Assembly (NCBI GenBank): GCA_002286855.1 | Contig: NRSV01000157.1 | Location: 1 to 25,948 of the forward strand | DNA from: Bipolaris cookei | Taxonomy: Eukaryota; Ascomycota; Dothideomycetes; Pleosporales; Pleosporaceae | Length of the DNA: 25,948 nt | Direction of reading: 5' to 3' | In this document: positions 19,374 to 25,948 of the stretch, piece after piece | Layout: every line of letters begins with the position of its first letter | Position numbering within the stretch: the stretch's first letter is position 1 | The notes under the pieces: model-generated | Seen by the model: only the letters and a program-made list of their open reading frames with translations | Databases searched by the model: none | What the model was told of the DNA's origin: nothing | Position numbers and translations under genes: made by a program

Positions 19374-19391
19374 GGCATGCTGCAGCATGCC
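19374..19391. repeat. Perfect 18-nt palindrome upstream of the recombinase gene
   Basis: GGCATGCTGCAGCATGCC is its own reverse complement, with no loop. It lies 231 nt before the recombinase start codon. It could be a protein-binding site, a recombination site or chance. A pyrimidine-rich tract (19507-19536) ending in TTTTGCAG lies between it and the gene and may be core promoter or a 5' UTR splice acceptor. Confidence 0.55.
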
Positions 19392-19622
19392 TGTGACCAG
19401 ACTCATTTTTTTAAACACTATAAGTGAATGTTAACCGAATTCAGGATCGGACTGCTGGTGGAGTACTAAAGGCCCTCTACTCTCCGTCTGCAGCAATACA
19501 AACCAGCCCTTCTTTTCCTTTTCTTGTTTCTTTTGCAGCCTGCATTCTCCTTCAAACTCAAAGTCTCGTTGTGTTACTCTTGTTACCTCTCTCTCACGCT
19601 TTTTTTGCATATATTGCGCGAC

Positions 19623-22033
19623 ATGCCACAATACTCATCCGTTAAAAGTTCCTCCAACAACAGCGATTACGCTGCGTCTGACACAGACCATAGTGTAGAG
19701 CTGGATACGGATCTGACAGACGTAGACGAATTTGCCGACAAAAACGAAAAGGATGGAACATGGGTCTTCCCCAACGACGATCATCCGCCTGAATACTACC
19801 TTCAACAACTTGAGGATTTCAACGAACAAGAATACGTCAAAGAGGACTATAAGGACAGCAGTACTCGCTTGCTCAATCGTATGGAAGATCAGTGGAACCA
19901 GTAGGTCTCCTATCCCCCTGGAGCTTGCGCTAGATCCCATCGACTGACCTAGCATAGGTGCTGGACGTACCTCAAGAAAGACCGTTACCGTGCTTACGCA
20001 ACCGTATCGGTTAGCACTTTGTACATATTCTTTGACTGGCTACTTAGCCAGCGCCAGGGAAAAGGCGGGAGGAAACGCCGAGGAACCAAGTTCTCCAGCT
20101 CGCTAGGAACGTATTGGAAGGTTTTCCGGCTTGTGTATGAAAGAGCAACTGGTGTGAAACTAGATGGAAAGATGAATCGGAGCATGCATAAGGTATAGTG
20201 ATCTGGCTTTCTAATTGCATTCTCACGTGTGCATATATGTCTAACGTAACTAACAGGTATTAAGGAAGCTAGCGAAGAAACACGATCTAAAGAAGATCGG
20301 TCGAGATAAAGCCTGCATGTATGTCGAGGATCTGGCTCAAGTTCTGCAAACGAATCTAGTAACAACCGAAAAGAGATATCCTCACGGTCGCTATAGGATA
20401 CAAGCCCAGCTCTATCTACAACTTGGTGGGTTTACAGCGAACCGGCCCCAGGCTCTCCTCAGTCTCTGTTATCGCCATATACAAGTTACTCTTCTACGTG
20501 ATCCTGAGGGTGGACCTCATAGAGTATTGCTGGAGTTCACCTTTGAATTCACCAAGGAGTTTCTTGGTATCAAAGACCTGTACGTCATCATTGTGTACAA
20601 GAAAATCATGCGCTGATGGATTTTTACTTAAGGAACACCTTTCCCCTTCCTGAGATTATGTTCGATCAGACGCTCCTCTTCAGTCCTCACGTCTTTCTCC
20701 TCGGCCTGCTCTTCCGCGATCGGGCGTTTGCAGCCTATAATCTAACCTCGCCAGAGGAATTGAGCAGACTCAAGATTCCGCCAGGCCGCAATGAGCTCCC
20801 ATTACGCCTGAATCGGACGTTGGACGATGTTCCCGTGTTTCGGAAAGCGGTGCAGACTCTAAATGGTTGGGATGTCTCCCCTACCGAACCTCTCCCCTAC
20901 TCCACCCTACTTCCATGGATCCGGACTTTGGGTGAGATCACGGGATTTGCTCAAGTTACCCGTCCTTATTCGCTGAGATACACCGGAGGGAAGGCGTTCA
21001 ACGAGAACGGTAAGTTTATATATTTAATCTAAGTTGCATAATGCAGGATGTAGTCTTAACGCACCGCGTAGGCAACGTTAGTGAGGCTATGCAGAACCTG
21101 ATGATGGGTCATGCCAGCATCGCGACATTTTTGAAGCATTACCTTTCGCGACGTATTACAGTTGATACGCAGGCTGTTGTAAGAGGCATCCAGCCGCAAG
21201 CAGCCCTCATGCGGTCGGCTTGTACTATGAGCCGCTCAATTGATCGTCGTCGGCCACGAAGACTCACGGAGGAGCAGTCTGCATCTGTAGACGATGATCC
21301 TTCTATATGCTCTCTTCTCAAGCAACGAGAGCACCTTAAACAGACCGTTCGTAATGTAACAAAACAGCCCAAGTACAAAGCGCTCACCTCCAAGATTAAC
21401 CAGGAGAGGCAGCGTCGACGGCACGCCCTTCTCAAGGACGTCAAAGAACGGTGGGAGTTTGAGCAGCCTGTGCGTGATGTCGAGCGGCAGCTTGCTGGGT
21501 TAGAAACTAATGATGATCTGGAGCTGGTTCACGACATTATGCTCCCTGCCCAAAAAAAGCTATGCGACTTAGTCCTGTCAAAACCCGGAGCCACTATAGA
21601 AGAGGAGGTTGCCAGGCGTAATTGCGCTATCCATGCGGTCACCCTATATTGTGGCATTGAAGAGGGGGGGATGAACCCCATCCGAAAAGGAGCCCGAGCC
21701 AGGAACGCTGTCCTACCCGCCAAGAGCCAAATAGGATACGGAGAAGAAGCACTGGAGTCAGCCAAAGTCTCTGTGTACAAGGAAAAAAGGCCGAGGGTAT
21801 GTTTCCTTTGTCTAAGCAACGAAGGGCTGCCGCTAGCACAGCGCATATATGCTTTTAGCACTCCAGGCGATCTTAGCAAGCATTTTGGACGCAAGCACTT
21901 GAAAAACATCCAGAGTGGAATGGATCTTAGCTGTAAGCTTTGTATGGTGCCCTTGTCAAACAAGATACACTTGCAACGACATGCGCAAGAGATTCACGGA
22001 ACTGTGTCACCCAGACATTCATATGATCGTTAA
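19623..22033 (+). CDS. DUF3435 tyrosine recombinase, Starship-captain-like, with C2H2 fingers
   Basis: Five exons give an open frame of 724 codons: 19623-19900, 19958-20192, 20257-20579, 20633-21009, 21072-22033. All four introns (57, 64, 53 and 62 nt) are GT-AG with branch-like sites, and splicing restores NQCWTYLKKD, NRSMHKVLRKLAKKHD, KDLNTFPLPEI and NENGNVSEAMQNLM. The N-terminus is acidic and Ser-rich (1-50), followed by YYLQQLE...KEDYKDSSTRLLNRMEDQW typical of DUF3435/FluG-domain proteins. Tyrosine recombinase residues visible: Arg234 (TANRPQALL), Tyr391-x-x-Arg394 (YSLRY), His418 (MGHASIATF) and nucleophile candidate Tyr428 (KHYLSR). The C-terminus has two CX2C...HX4H fingers (about 648-681 and 692-713). 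DUF3435 enzymes include those that mobilise Starship giant transposons, but many paralogues have no shown mobility. The in-frame upstream Met at 19524 gives an atypical hydrophobic leader and is rejected. No cargo is visible; a LINE tail abuts the stop. Confidence 0.85.
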
Positions 22034-22039
22034 GATACA

Positions 22040-22430
22040 AACGAACCTACTATCTCGGTTTTTACTAGGGGCTATGCTAAAAATCCCACTCTTACTCCAC
22101 ACTACGAGCGGTATAGAAGCTACCTTAGCTTTTATTACGAGCACTCGAGTAGCGACAAGAAAGTGGCACTTGGGCCAAGAAGACTAAAACAAAAACAACA
22201 AGAAAAGCCGACAAAATAAGCCAAAAAAAGTAAATTTACCCGCTTTATTTCCTTTCCCCTAAAAGAGCCCGCTGGAAAGCAGCTCAGCTGCTCTACATCT
22301 CTTTCTGTTTATCAAACTGCTCCTTAGCAACAGGCGTCCAGTAAGCGAAGCTATCGCTAACTAAGACAAAGGCCGACGCACCATAGATACTCTCTAAGCC
22401 TAAACAACCAAATTGTAAATAACTAGTTAA
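22040..22430 (+). mobile_element. LINE 3'-end fragment (third copy)
   Basis: The ORF2 tail reads LKIPLLLHTTSGIEATLAFI, then ITSTRVATRKWHLGQED and a stop at 22187, matching the end of the left copy (ITSTRIGTRKWYLGQED). The 3' UTR shares ACTATTT-like A/G-rich sequence, the AGCTCAGCTGC/CTACATCTCT block, and the terminal CCAAATTGTAAATAACTAGTTA. Recognisable similarity starts around 22075, and the exact 5' junction is somewhere after the recombinase stop codon. It is a 5'-truncated insertion directly behind the recombinase gene. Confidence 0.78.
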
Positions 22431-22938
22431 TATTTGCTAGGTAGTCCTCTATATAAGGCTATATTTAGTCTAATACTTTTTCTCTTATATATATATTTAC
22501 TATAAAGATCTTCTTTGAGTTATTAGGTACTCTATTATACTTATAGTTGTTATGGGCGAGAGAGGCCTGACTAACGAGTATGCATTCACCTATTATACAG
22601 AAGAAGAAAGATGAAGAAAAGAACTATCTACTAGGTCCTCCTCTTATAGTTTTCGCTCGTACAGACGCTTAGACCTTTGGTCCACTTTCTTACTTAAGCT
22701 CGTCCGTACGAGACCGTAGTCAGGTGACTATAGTCATGCGGTCTACTGTCATGTGACCTGTAGGTCATGCCTCTGGCGTAGCCCTTTACAATAGTATAGA
22801 TTAATATTAGTAAGAAATATTTATAGTTTAGTTATAGTAACTTCTATTATACTTTTTAGGTGTTACTATGTTAGGTTTCCTAGATACTATTTATTTATTT
22901 ATTTAGAGTAGCTATTAGCTAACTTATAAGCTAATTAA
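22431..22938. other. TA-rich, gene-free island
   Basis: No gene is seen. The segment is A/T-rich with very many TA dinucleotides (for example 22480-22505 and 22795-22938), as expected of old sequence altered by repeat-induced point mutation. Around 22718-22770 there is a cluster of GTCA/TGAC words (GTCAGGTGAC, GTCATGTGACCTG, AGGTCATG) that could form small hairpins. Confidence 0.5.
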
Positions 22939-23442
22939 TGCTACAGGTAACAAGAAGGATTCTCTCCTTGACAAGGGACGACGAGGTTGGAAGCCAACCA
23001 CGTCCACGTCAGAAGGTAATGATCATCGCGGGGCTCGGAGTCACGTGATGAGCTCTCCCGCCAAGAGCCACTCTCCCGCCAAGAAAGGGATAGTCGGGAG
23101 AATTGGGAGAATGTACTCTCCCACGTCTCCCATGAGACAAGGGTCGCCAAGGGAGAGTCGGGAGAATGGGACCGGAAGCAATGGGTATAAGAATGTGTTG
23201 GATCTCATTATTACGCTCGTTGTGGTCAACTCAAATTGTACTTTCTTACAAGCTTTGTTACTTAACAAGATTGATACTTTGTTATTCTATCCTAGATAGA
23301 ATTGATTGTCTTTACTTTCGGTTAACATCCATAACTCTTTTCCACACGAATTACTCGGAAATCACACGGCTTACCGCTGATCAGCTTGCTCGCCCTAACC
23401 CGGACTGAGACCCAGAGAAGTATAGCCCAACCCCGTGTAACA
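22939..23442 (+). repeat. Solo LTR, copy 2, with 5-bp target duplication
   Basis: Begins TGCTACAGGTAACAAGAAGG and ends CCCCGTGTAACA, giving canonical TG...CA ends. It is flanked on both sides by ATTAA (22934-22938 and 23443-23447), a 5-bp target duplication. It is 504 bp and homologous to 2459-2949. A TATA-like TATAAG at about 23186 supports plus orientation. No internal retrotransposon sequence is present, so it is a solo LTR left by LTR-LTR recombination. The U3 part holds repeated CTCCCGCCAAGA and GGGAGAAT words. Confidence 0.92.
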
Positions 23443-23470
23443 ATTAATTATATTTTATATAACGTAAAGC

Positions 23471-23504
23471 ACCACCGAGCCGGACACACCACCGAGCCGG
23501 ACAC
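23471..23504 (+). repeat. 17-nt tandem repeat in fold-back TIR
   Basis: ACCACCGAGCCGGACAC occurs twice head to tail at 23471-23487 and 23488-23504, and again inverted near 24518-24551 in the other arm. Repeated sub-terminal motifs are typical transposase-binding sites of pogo-like elements, so these four copies are candidate binding sites for the HTH domains encoded here. Confidence 0.7.
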
Positions 23505-23541
23505 TTTTTCTTGGCATCGCGAACATCACTTGCAAAGTAAC

Positions 23542-24261
23542 ATGTCCCAACTACGTAAATATACATTAACTCAGAGAGAAGGCAGAATTACTCTTGCTAT
23601 TCAGGCCTATCGTACGGGCCAGTTTAAGAGCATTCGACGCGCTGCTGCTGTCTACAACGTTCCTTTTCAGCGGCTTTCTGATCGGCTGAAGAGAATCACA
23701 TTTCGGCCCCAAGCATCCCTAAACTGCCATAAGCTTACTATAACTGAAGAGCAAACAATCTTATGGTATATCTTTGACCTAGACTCACGAGGATTTGCTC
23801 CCCGACTGTGCGAAGTAGCAGATATGGCAGAGAAACTACTGCGCGTACGAGATGGCCAGCCTTTAGGCAAGAACTGGGCAAAGCGATTTATATCGCGTTT
23901 GGACAAGCTTAAAACAGCTTTCAATCGAGCAAAAGACCGCCAGAGAATACAGCAGGAAGATCCAGAGGTTATCAACGCGTGGTTTGAGCTCGTACGAGGG
24001 ACAATTAAGAAGTATGGGATTCATTTAGACGACATCTACAACTTTGATGAAACTGGCTTTCAGGTGGGCGTAATTGGCTTAATGAAGGTAGTTACAGGCG
24101 CAGAGTGTCGTACGAGACCTACTCTTACGCAGCCAGGCAATCGCGGGTGGGTTGCAGTCATTCAGAGTATCTGCGCTGTGGGATACGCTACCCCGCCATT
24201 CATTATCTACAAAGGACGCGTTCACATCTCTGCTTGGTACGAAGAAGTAGATATACCATAA
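23542..24261 (+). CDS. Truncated pogo transposase: DNA-binding domains plus start of DDE
   Basis: The ATG at 23542 gives 239 residues: a psq-type HTH (about 5-50: REGRITLAIQAYRTGQFKSI, RRAAAVYNVPFQRLSDRL), a CENP-B-like HTH (about 65-135: EEQTILWYIFDLDSRGFAPR to GKNWAKRFISRL), and the first DDE_1 block with NFDETGF near residue 168 and GYATPPFIIYKG. The frame then enters the inverted arm and stops after EEVDIP, so the second and third catalytic Asp are absent. A full-length pogo transposase is usually over 500 residues. No lesion is seen in what remains. It could bind element ends without cutting, which might act as a repressor; this is inference. The in-frame extension to 23386 runs through LTR sequence and is not used. 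Confidence 0.7.
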   Translation: MSQLRKYTLTQREGRITLAIQAYRTGQFKSIRRAAAVYNVPFQRLSDRLKRITFRPQASLNCHKLTITEEQTILWYIFDLDSRGFAPRLCEVADMAEKLLRVRDGQPLGKNWAKRFISRLDKLKTAFNRAKDRQRIQQEDPEVINAWFELVRGTIKKYGIHLDDIYNFDETGFQVGVIGLMKVVTGAECRTRPTLTQPGNRGWVAVIQSICAVGYATPPFIIYKGRVHISAWYEEVDIP

Positions 24262-24480
24262 GATTGTTTGCTCTTCAGTTATAGTAAGCTTATGGCAGTT
24301 TAGGGATGCTTGGGGCCGAAATGTGATTCTCTTCAGCCGATCAGAAAGCCGCTGAAAAGGAACGTTGTAGACAGCAGCAGCGCGTCGAATGCTCTTAAAC
24401 TGGCCCGTACGATAGGCCTGAATAGCAAGAGTAATTTTGCCTTCTCTCTGAGTTAATGTATATTTACGTAGTTGGGACAT
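24079..24480 (-). CDS. Reverse-strand ORF: pogo psq-HTH domain with unrelated tail
   Basis: On the minus strand the second arm supplies its own start codon (24480) and the same first 77 residues (MSQLRKYTLTQREG onward, with Lys in place of Arg at position 15). It then enters the centre in antisense, giving a 56-residue novel tail before a stop at 24079. The predicted 133-residue protein has the psq-type HTH but no catalytic part. It arises from the inverted duplication, so it may be a by-product without function. It overlaps the plus-strand ORF antisense over its last part. Confidence 0.5.
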   Translation of the reverse strand: MSQLRKYTLTQREGKITLAIQAYRTGQFKSIRRAAAVYNVPFQRLSDRLKRITFRPQASLNCHKLTITEEQTILWYIYFFVPSRDVNASFVDNEWRGSVSHSADTLNDCNPPAIAWLRKSRSRTTLCACNYLH

Positions 24481-24713
24481 GTTACTTTGCAAGTGATGTT
24501 CGCGATGCCAAGAAAAAGTGTCCGGCTCGGTGGTGTGTCCGGCTCGGTGGTGCTTTACGTTATATATAAGCTATTTATTAGGCCTATAATATTGTGAATT
24601 ATAGTAATTATTATATTATTTTTACTATAGCTATTGCCCTATTAGGACTAGCTTTATAAGATAAATATATAGTAATCTATAGATTCTTGTCAGATATAAT
24701 GGGAGGTGGTGGA

Positions 24714-24747
24714 CAGAATCCGGGTGCTCGAGCACACCCGGATTCTG
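24714..24747. repeat. Hairpin with 13-bp perfect stem
   Basis: CAGAATCCGGGTG (24714-24726) and CACCCGGATTCTG (24735-24747) are perfect inverted repeats separated by 8 nt that include the CTCGAG core. The flanking GGTGGAC (about 24707) and GTCCACC (24767) could extend the pairing around a bulge. It lies next to TA-rich sequence and a direct repeat. The function is unknown; it may be the end of a decayed transposon. Confidence 0.6.
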
Positions 24748-24766
24748 TGATTAGTCAGCAAGCACA

Positions 24767-24944
24767 GTCCACCAGACCCCTTAACTAATCCAGATCAACT
24801 GGATCAGAAACAGACAGAACAGATCAACCAGCATCAATCAATATCATCAATTATCACGTTTTATTTATCACAGTCTTTGATAAACCATCACAATCTGACA
24901 AGTCTACTAGACCTCTTAACTAAGCTAGATTAACTGGATCAGAA
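24767..24944 (+). repeat. Diverged direct repeat, 43-nt core, 135-nt spacing
   Basis: GTCCACCAGACCCCTTAACT... at 24767-24809 and GTCTACTAGACCTCTTAACT... at 24902-24944 align over 43 nt with several substitutions. Both are followed by GATCAATCAAT-like sequence, so the true unit is probably about 100 nt or more. C/T differences dominate, as expected of repeat-induced point mutation or simple decay. Confidence 0.55.
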
Positions 24945-25052
24945 CAATGGAGAACAGAACAGGATCAATCAATAGAATCAATTCACACACACCAACTTTT
25001 AAGCTGAATTTTTTCATCGAAACTCGTCAATTTTCTATCGGATATAGGGGTA

Positions 25053-25147
25053 ACACGTCGTGGGAAATCGATTAACGCCACCTCTAACGTGTGCAGCCCT
25101 CTCGTTGAGGTGCTAGAGGGGGTATTGTCGATTTTCCCGCGACGTGT
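25053..25147. repeat. Imperfect inverted repeat, about 34-nt arms
   Basis: ACACGTCGTGGGAAATCGA (from 25053) pairs with TCGATTTTCCCGCGACGTGT (ending 25147). Pairing resumes at CCTCTA (25081) with TAGAGGG (25114), leaving a loop of about 27 nt. There is no ORF of note. It may be a MITE or part of a decayed element. Confidence 0.45.
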
Positions 25148-25250
25148 TCAAAATGCGAAAATCTTCGAGAACGCACGGATCGCCCTGATGACTAATAGAA
25201 AGACTACCATACGAAAACAAAAACAATCGAAAAACACCAATAAAAATAAA

Positions 25251-25418
25251 ACCCATTTAAACGCCAGGCTAGTCTTTGCTCGCCAGGCACTCTATCCAAA
25301 CGCCAAGACAGCCCTCGCTCGCTGCGGCACCCCATACCAAACGCTAAGGTAGCCTCTGCCTGCTACAATAGCACCCCATCCGAACGCCAAGACAGCTCTC
25401 GCTCGCTGCGGCACCATA
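25251..25418 (+). repeat. Minisatellite, four units of about 40-44 nt
   Basis: Four units follow each other with the pattern C(C/T)A(A/G)ACGC(C/T)A(A/G)...CTCGCTCG...GCACC. The second and fourth units are most alike (AACGCCAAGACAGC then TCGCTCGCTGCGGCACC), and the first and third are diverged. No coding role is seen. The array ends just before the LTR start at 25426. Confidence 0.65.
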
Positions 25419-25425
25419 CCTGTGA

Positions 25426-25948
25426 TAGGCTAGAGCCTAGTTGGTGTGTTGTACCTCGATGGAATCTCGGCCTGCTCCTAAAATCCGGATGCCACCTAGA
25501 GCTCCGAGTCTCGCCGAGACTCGGTGCGCTCTGACCGACAACCGGAGCGACTAGGTCTTATCGACTCGATTGTGCAGGGGCAGCTAGCACTGTATATAGA
25601 TAGCTACGTAGCTCAGAAGCTCAGTTCTCTATCGAATACAATCTTGTTACCAGGCATCGGCAACCTTTGCGCAGCCTCTCACAGTCCGTAGTAGACTCAG
25701 AGCCAGCTTGATCGAGAGATTGTAGAGAGAGAAGATATGTGCTAGGGAAGAAACACTAATTGATTGATCGTTGGTAGTGTGAGTTGATCTTGTGTGAAGT
25801 GCTCTGTCTTCTATCTACTTGCTATCCTACTACTATATATATTAGCTAGATTAGATTCTAGAAGAGCCTATCTAGTAGTAGCTTGCGTAATCTATAGCGT
25901 CATAGATAGATGTCTATTGATCGATTATAGTCTTGATAGATCGACTAT
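25426..25948 (+). repeat. Start of an LTR (runs off or ends unresolved)
   Basis: The sequence begins TGTGATAGGCTAGAGCCTAG, a TG-type LTR start confirmed by the second copy of its first 54 nt at 16553-16500. A TATA-like motif (TGTATATAGATAGC, about 25590) and a TCAGTTCTCTATCGAATACA block resemble the start of transcription of a retrotransposon LTR. The 3' end of the LTR and any internal region are not identifiable within the window. The last ~130 nt are TA-rich. Confidence 0.55.

Larger units (their letters stand above)
23462..24560. mobile_element. pogo-derived fold-back element with 312-nt inverted arms
   Basis: The element starts ACGTAAAGCACCACCGAGCC at 23462 and ends with the complement at 24560, flanked by TA on both sides (pogo-type target). 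Its arms, 23462-23773 and 24249-24560, are inverted copies of each other with a single difference found (GGCAGAATT against GGCAAAATT). Each arm holds the TIR with a 17-nt tandem repeat (ACCACCGAGCCGGACAC twice, 23471-23504), the leader, the start codon and 77 codons of a pogo transposase. A 475-nt centre carries the next part of the transposase on the plus strand. The RNA would fold into a long hairpin. The small divergence suggests recent formation. Confidence 0.9.

Noticed and set aside
19524..19622. Upstream in-frame Met adding 33 hydrophobic residues to the recombinase
   Set aside because: The extension is not typical of DUF3435 proteins and lies in a pyrimidine-rich leader. The Met at 19623 starts the usual acidic, Ser-rich N-terminus.
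21529..21963. 144-codon ORF antisense to the recombinase
   Set aside because: Shadow of the real exon on the other strand, with no family signature.
23386..23541. N-terminal extension of the pogo fold-back ORF
   Set aside because: These codons are solo LTR end and TIR sequence, not transposase. The transposase begins at the ATG at 23542.
1..25948. Complete Starship with cargo
   Set aside because: Only the recombinase is present. No cargo genes typical of Starships, no second edge and no direct repeats at plausible boundaries could be recognised, so only the recombinase is claimed.
1..25948. tRNA, rRNA or CRISPR arrays
   Set aside because: I looked for tRNA T-arm-like motifs, rRNA blocks and regularly spaced short repeats and found none that hold up. 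The only regular array is the minisatellite at 25251-25418.

Overview
The window looks like a transposon-dense region of a filamentous ascomycete (Pezizomycotina, possibly Dothideomycetes). The evidence is short spliceosomal introns of about 50-65 nt with CTNAC-type branch sites, a HET-domain NLR remnant, several pogo/Fot1-type DDE transposases, Tad-like non-LTR retrotransposons with RNase H, a Tc1/mariner element, solo LTRs, TA-rich islands resembling old repeat-induced point mutation, and a DUF3435 tyrosine recombinase. The organism call is inferred from protein families only. No tRNA, rRNA, CRISPR or bacterial-type operon was seen.

Region 1 (1-7428) is a nest of retrotransposons. A minus-strand Tad-like LINE 3' half (806-2376) and a plus-strand copy (2382-6580) lie head to head as a long inverted repeat. 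Both 3' ends abut the same spot of the same pogo transposase, whose C-terminal third survives at 67-805 and of which only about 72 nt survives at 6581-6652. The plus copy carries a solo LTR in place of most of its endonuclease domain, plus an unexplained 215-nt insert and a G-rich insert. A minus-strand LINE ORF1 fragment follows (6653-7428) and is broken in the same stretch of ORF2 where the plus copy begins.

Region 2 (7429-14346) holds a decayed HET-NACHT gene (minus, 9216-7429) cut by that LINE, a pogo/Fot1 transposase pseudogene with one stop and one frameshift (minus, 11646-9917), a 141-nt MITE-like hairpin (12394-12534), and a complete but dead Tc1/mariner element with TIRs and TA duplication (12710-14346).

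Region 3 (14347-18895) is mostly gene-poor. It has the 5' end of a small secreted protein gene cut by a 54-nt LTR tip, a Pro/Ser-rich protein pseudogene, and an intact LINE ORF1 (474 aa) without a recognisable ORF2.

Region 4 (19374-22440) is the best-preserved gene: a five-exon, 724-codon DUF3435 tyrosine recombinase with C-terminal zinc fingers. This is the family that includes the 'captain' recombinases of Starship giant transposons. A 5'-truncated LINE tail follows directly after its stop.

Region 5 (22440-25948) holds TA-rich sequence, a solo LTR with a clean 5-bp target duplication, and a 1,099-bp fold-back derivative of a pogo element. The fold-back's near-identical 312-nt arms each encode the transposase DNA-binding domain on opposite strands. 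Two hairpins, a direct repeat, a four-unit minisatellite and the start of another LTR complete the window. The genes do not form a pathway. The region reads as a repeat-rich accessory compartment, and only the recombinase, one LINE ORF1 and the fold-back ORFs look intact.
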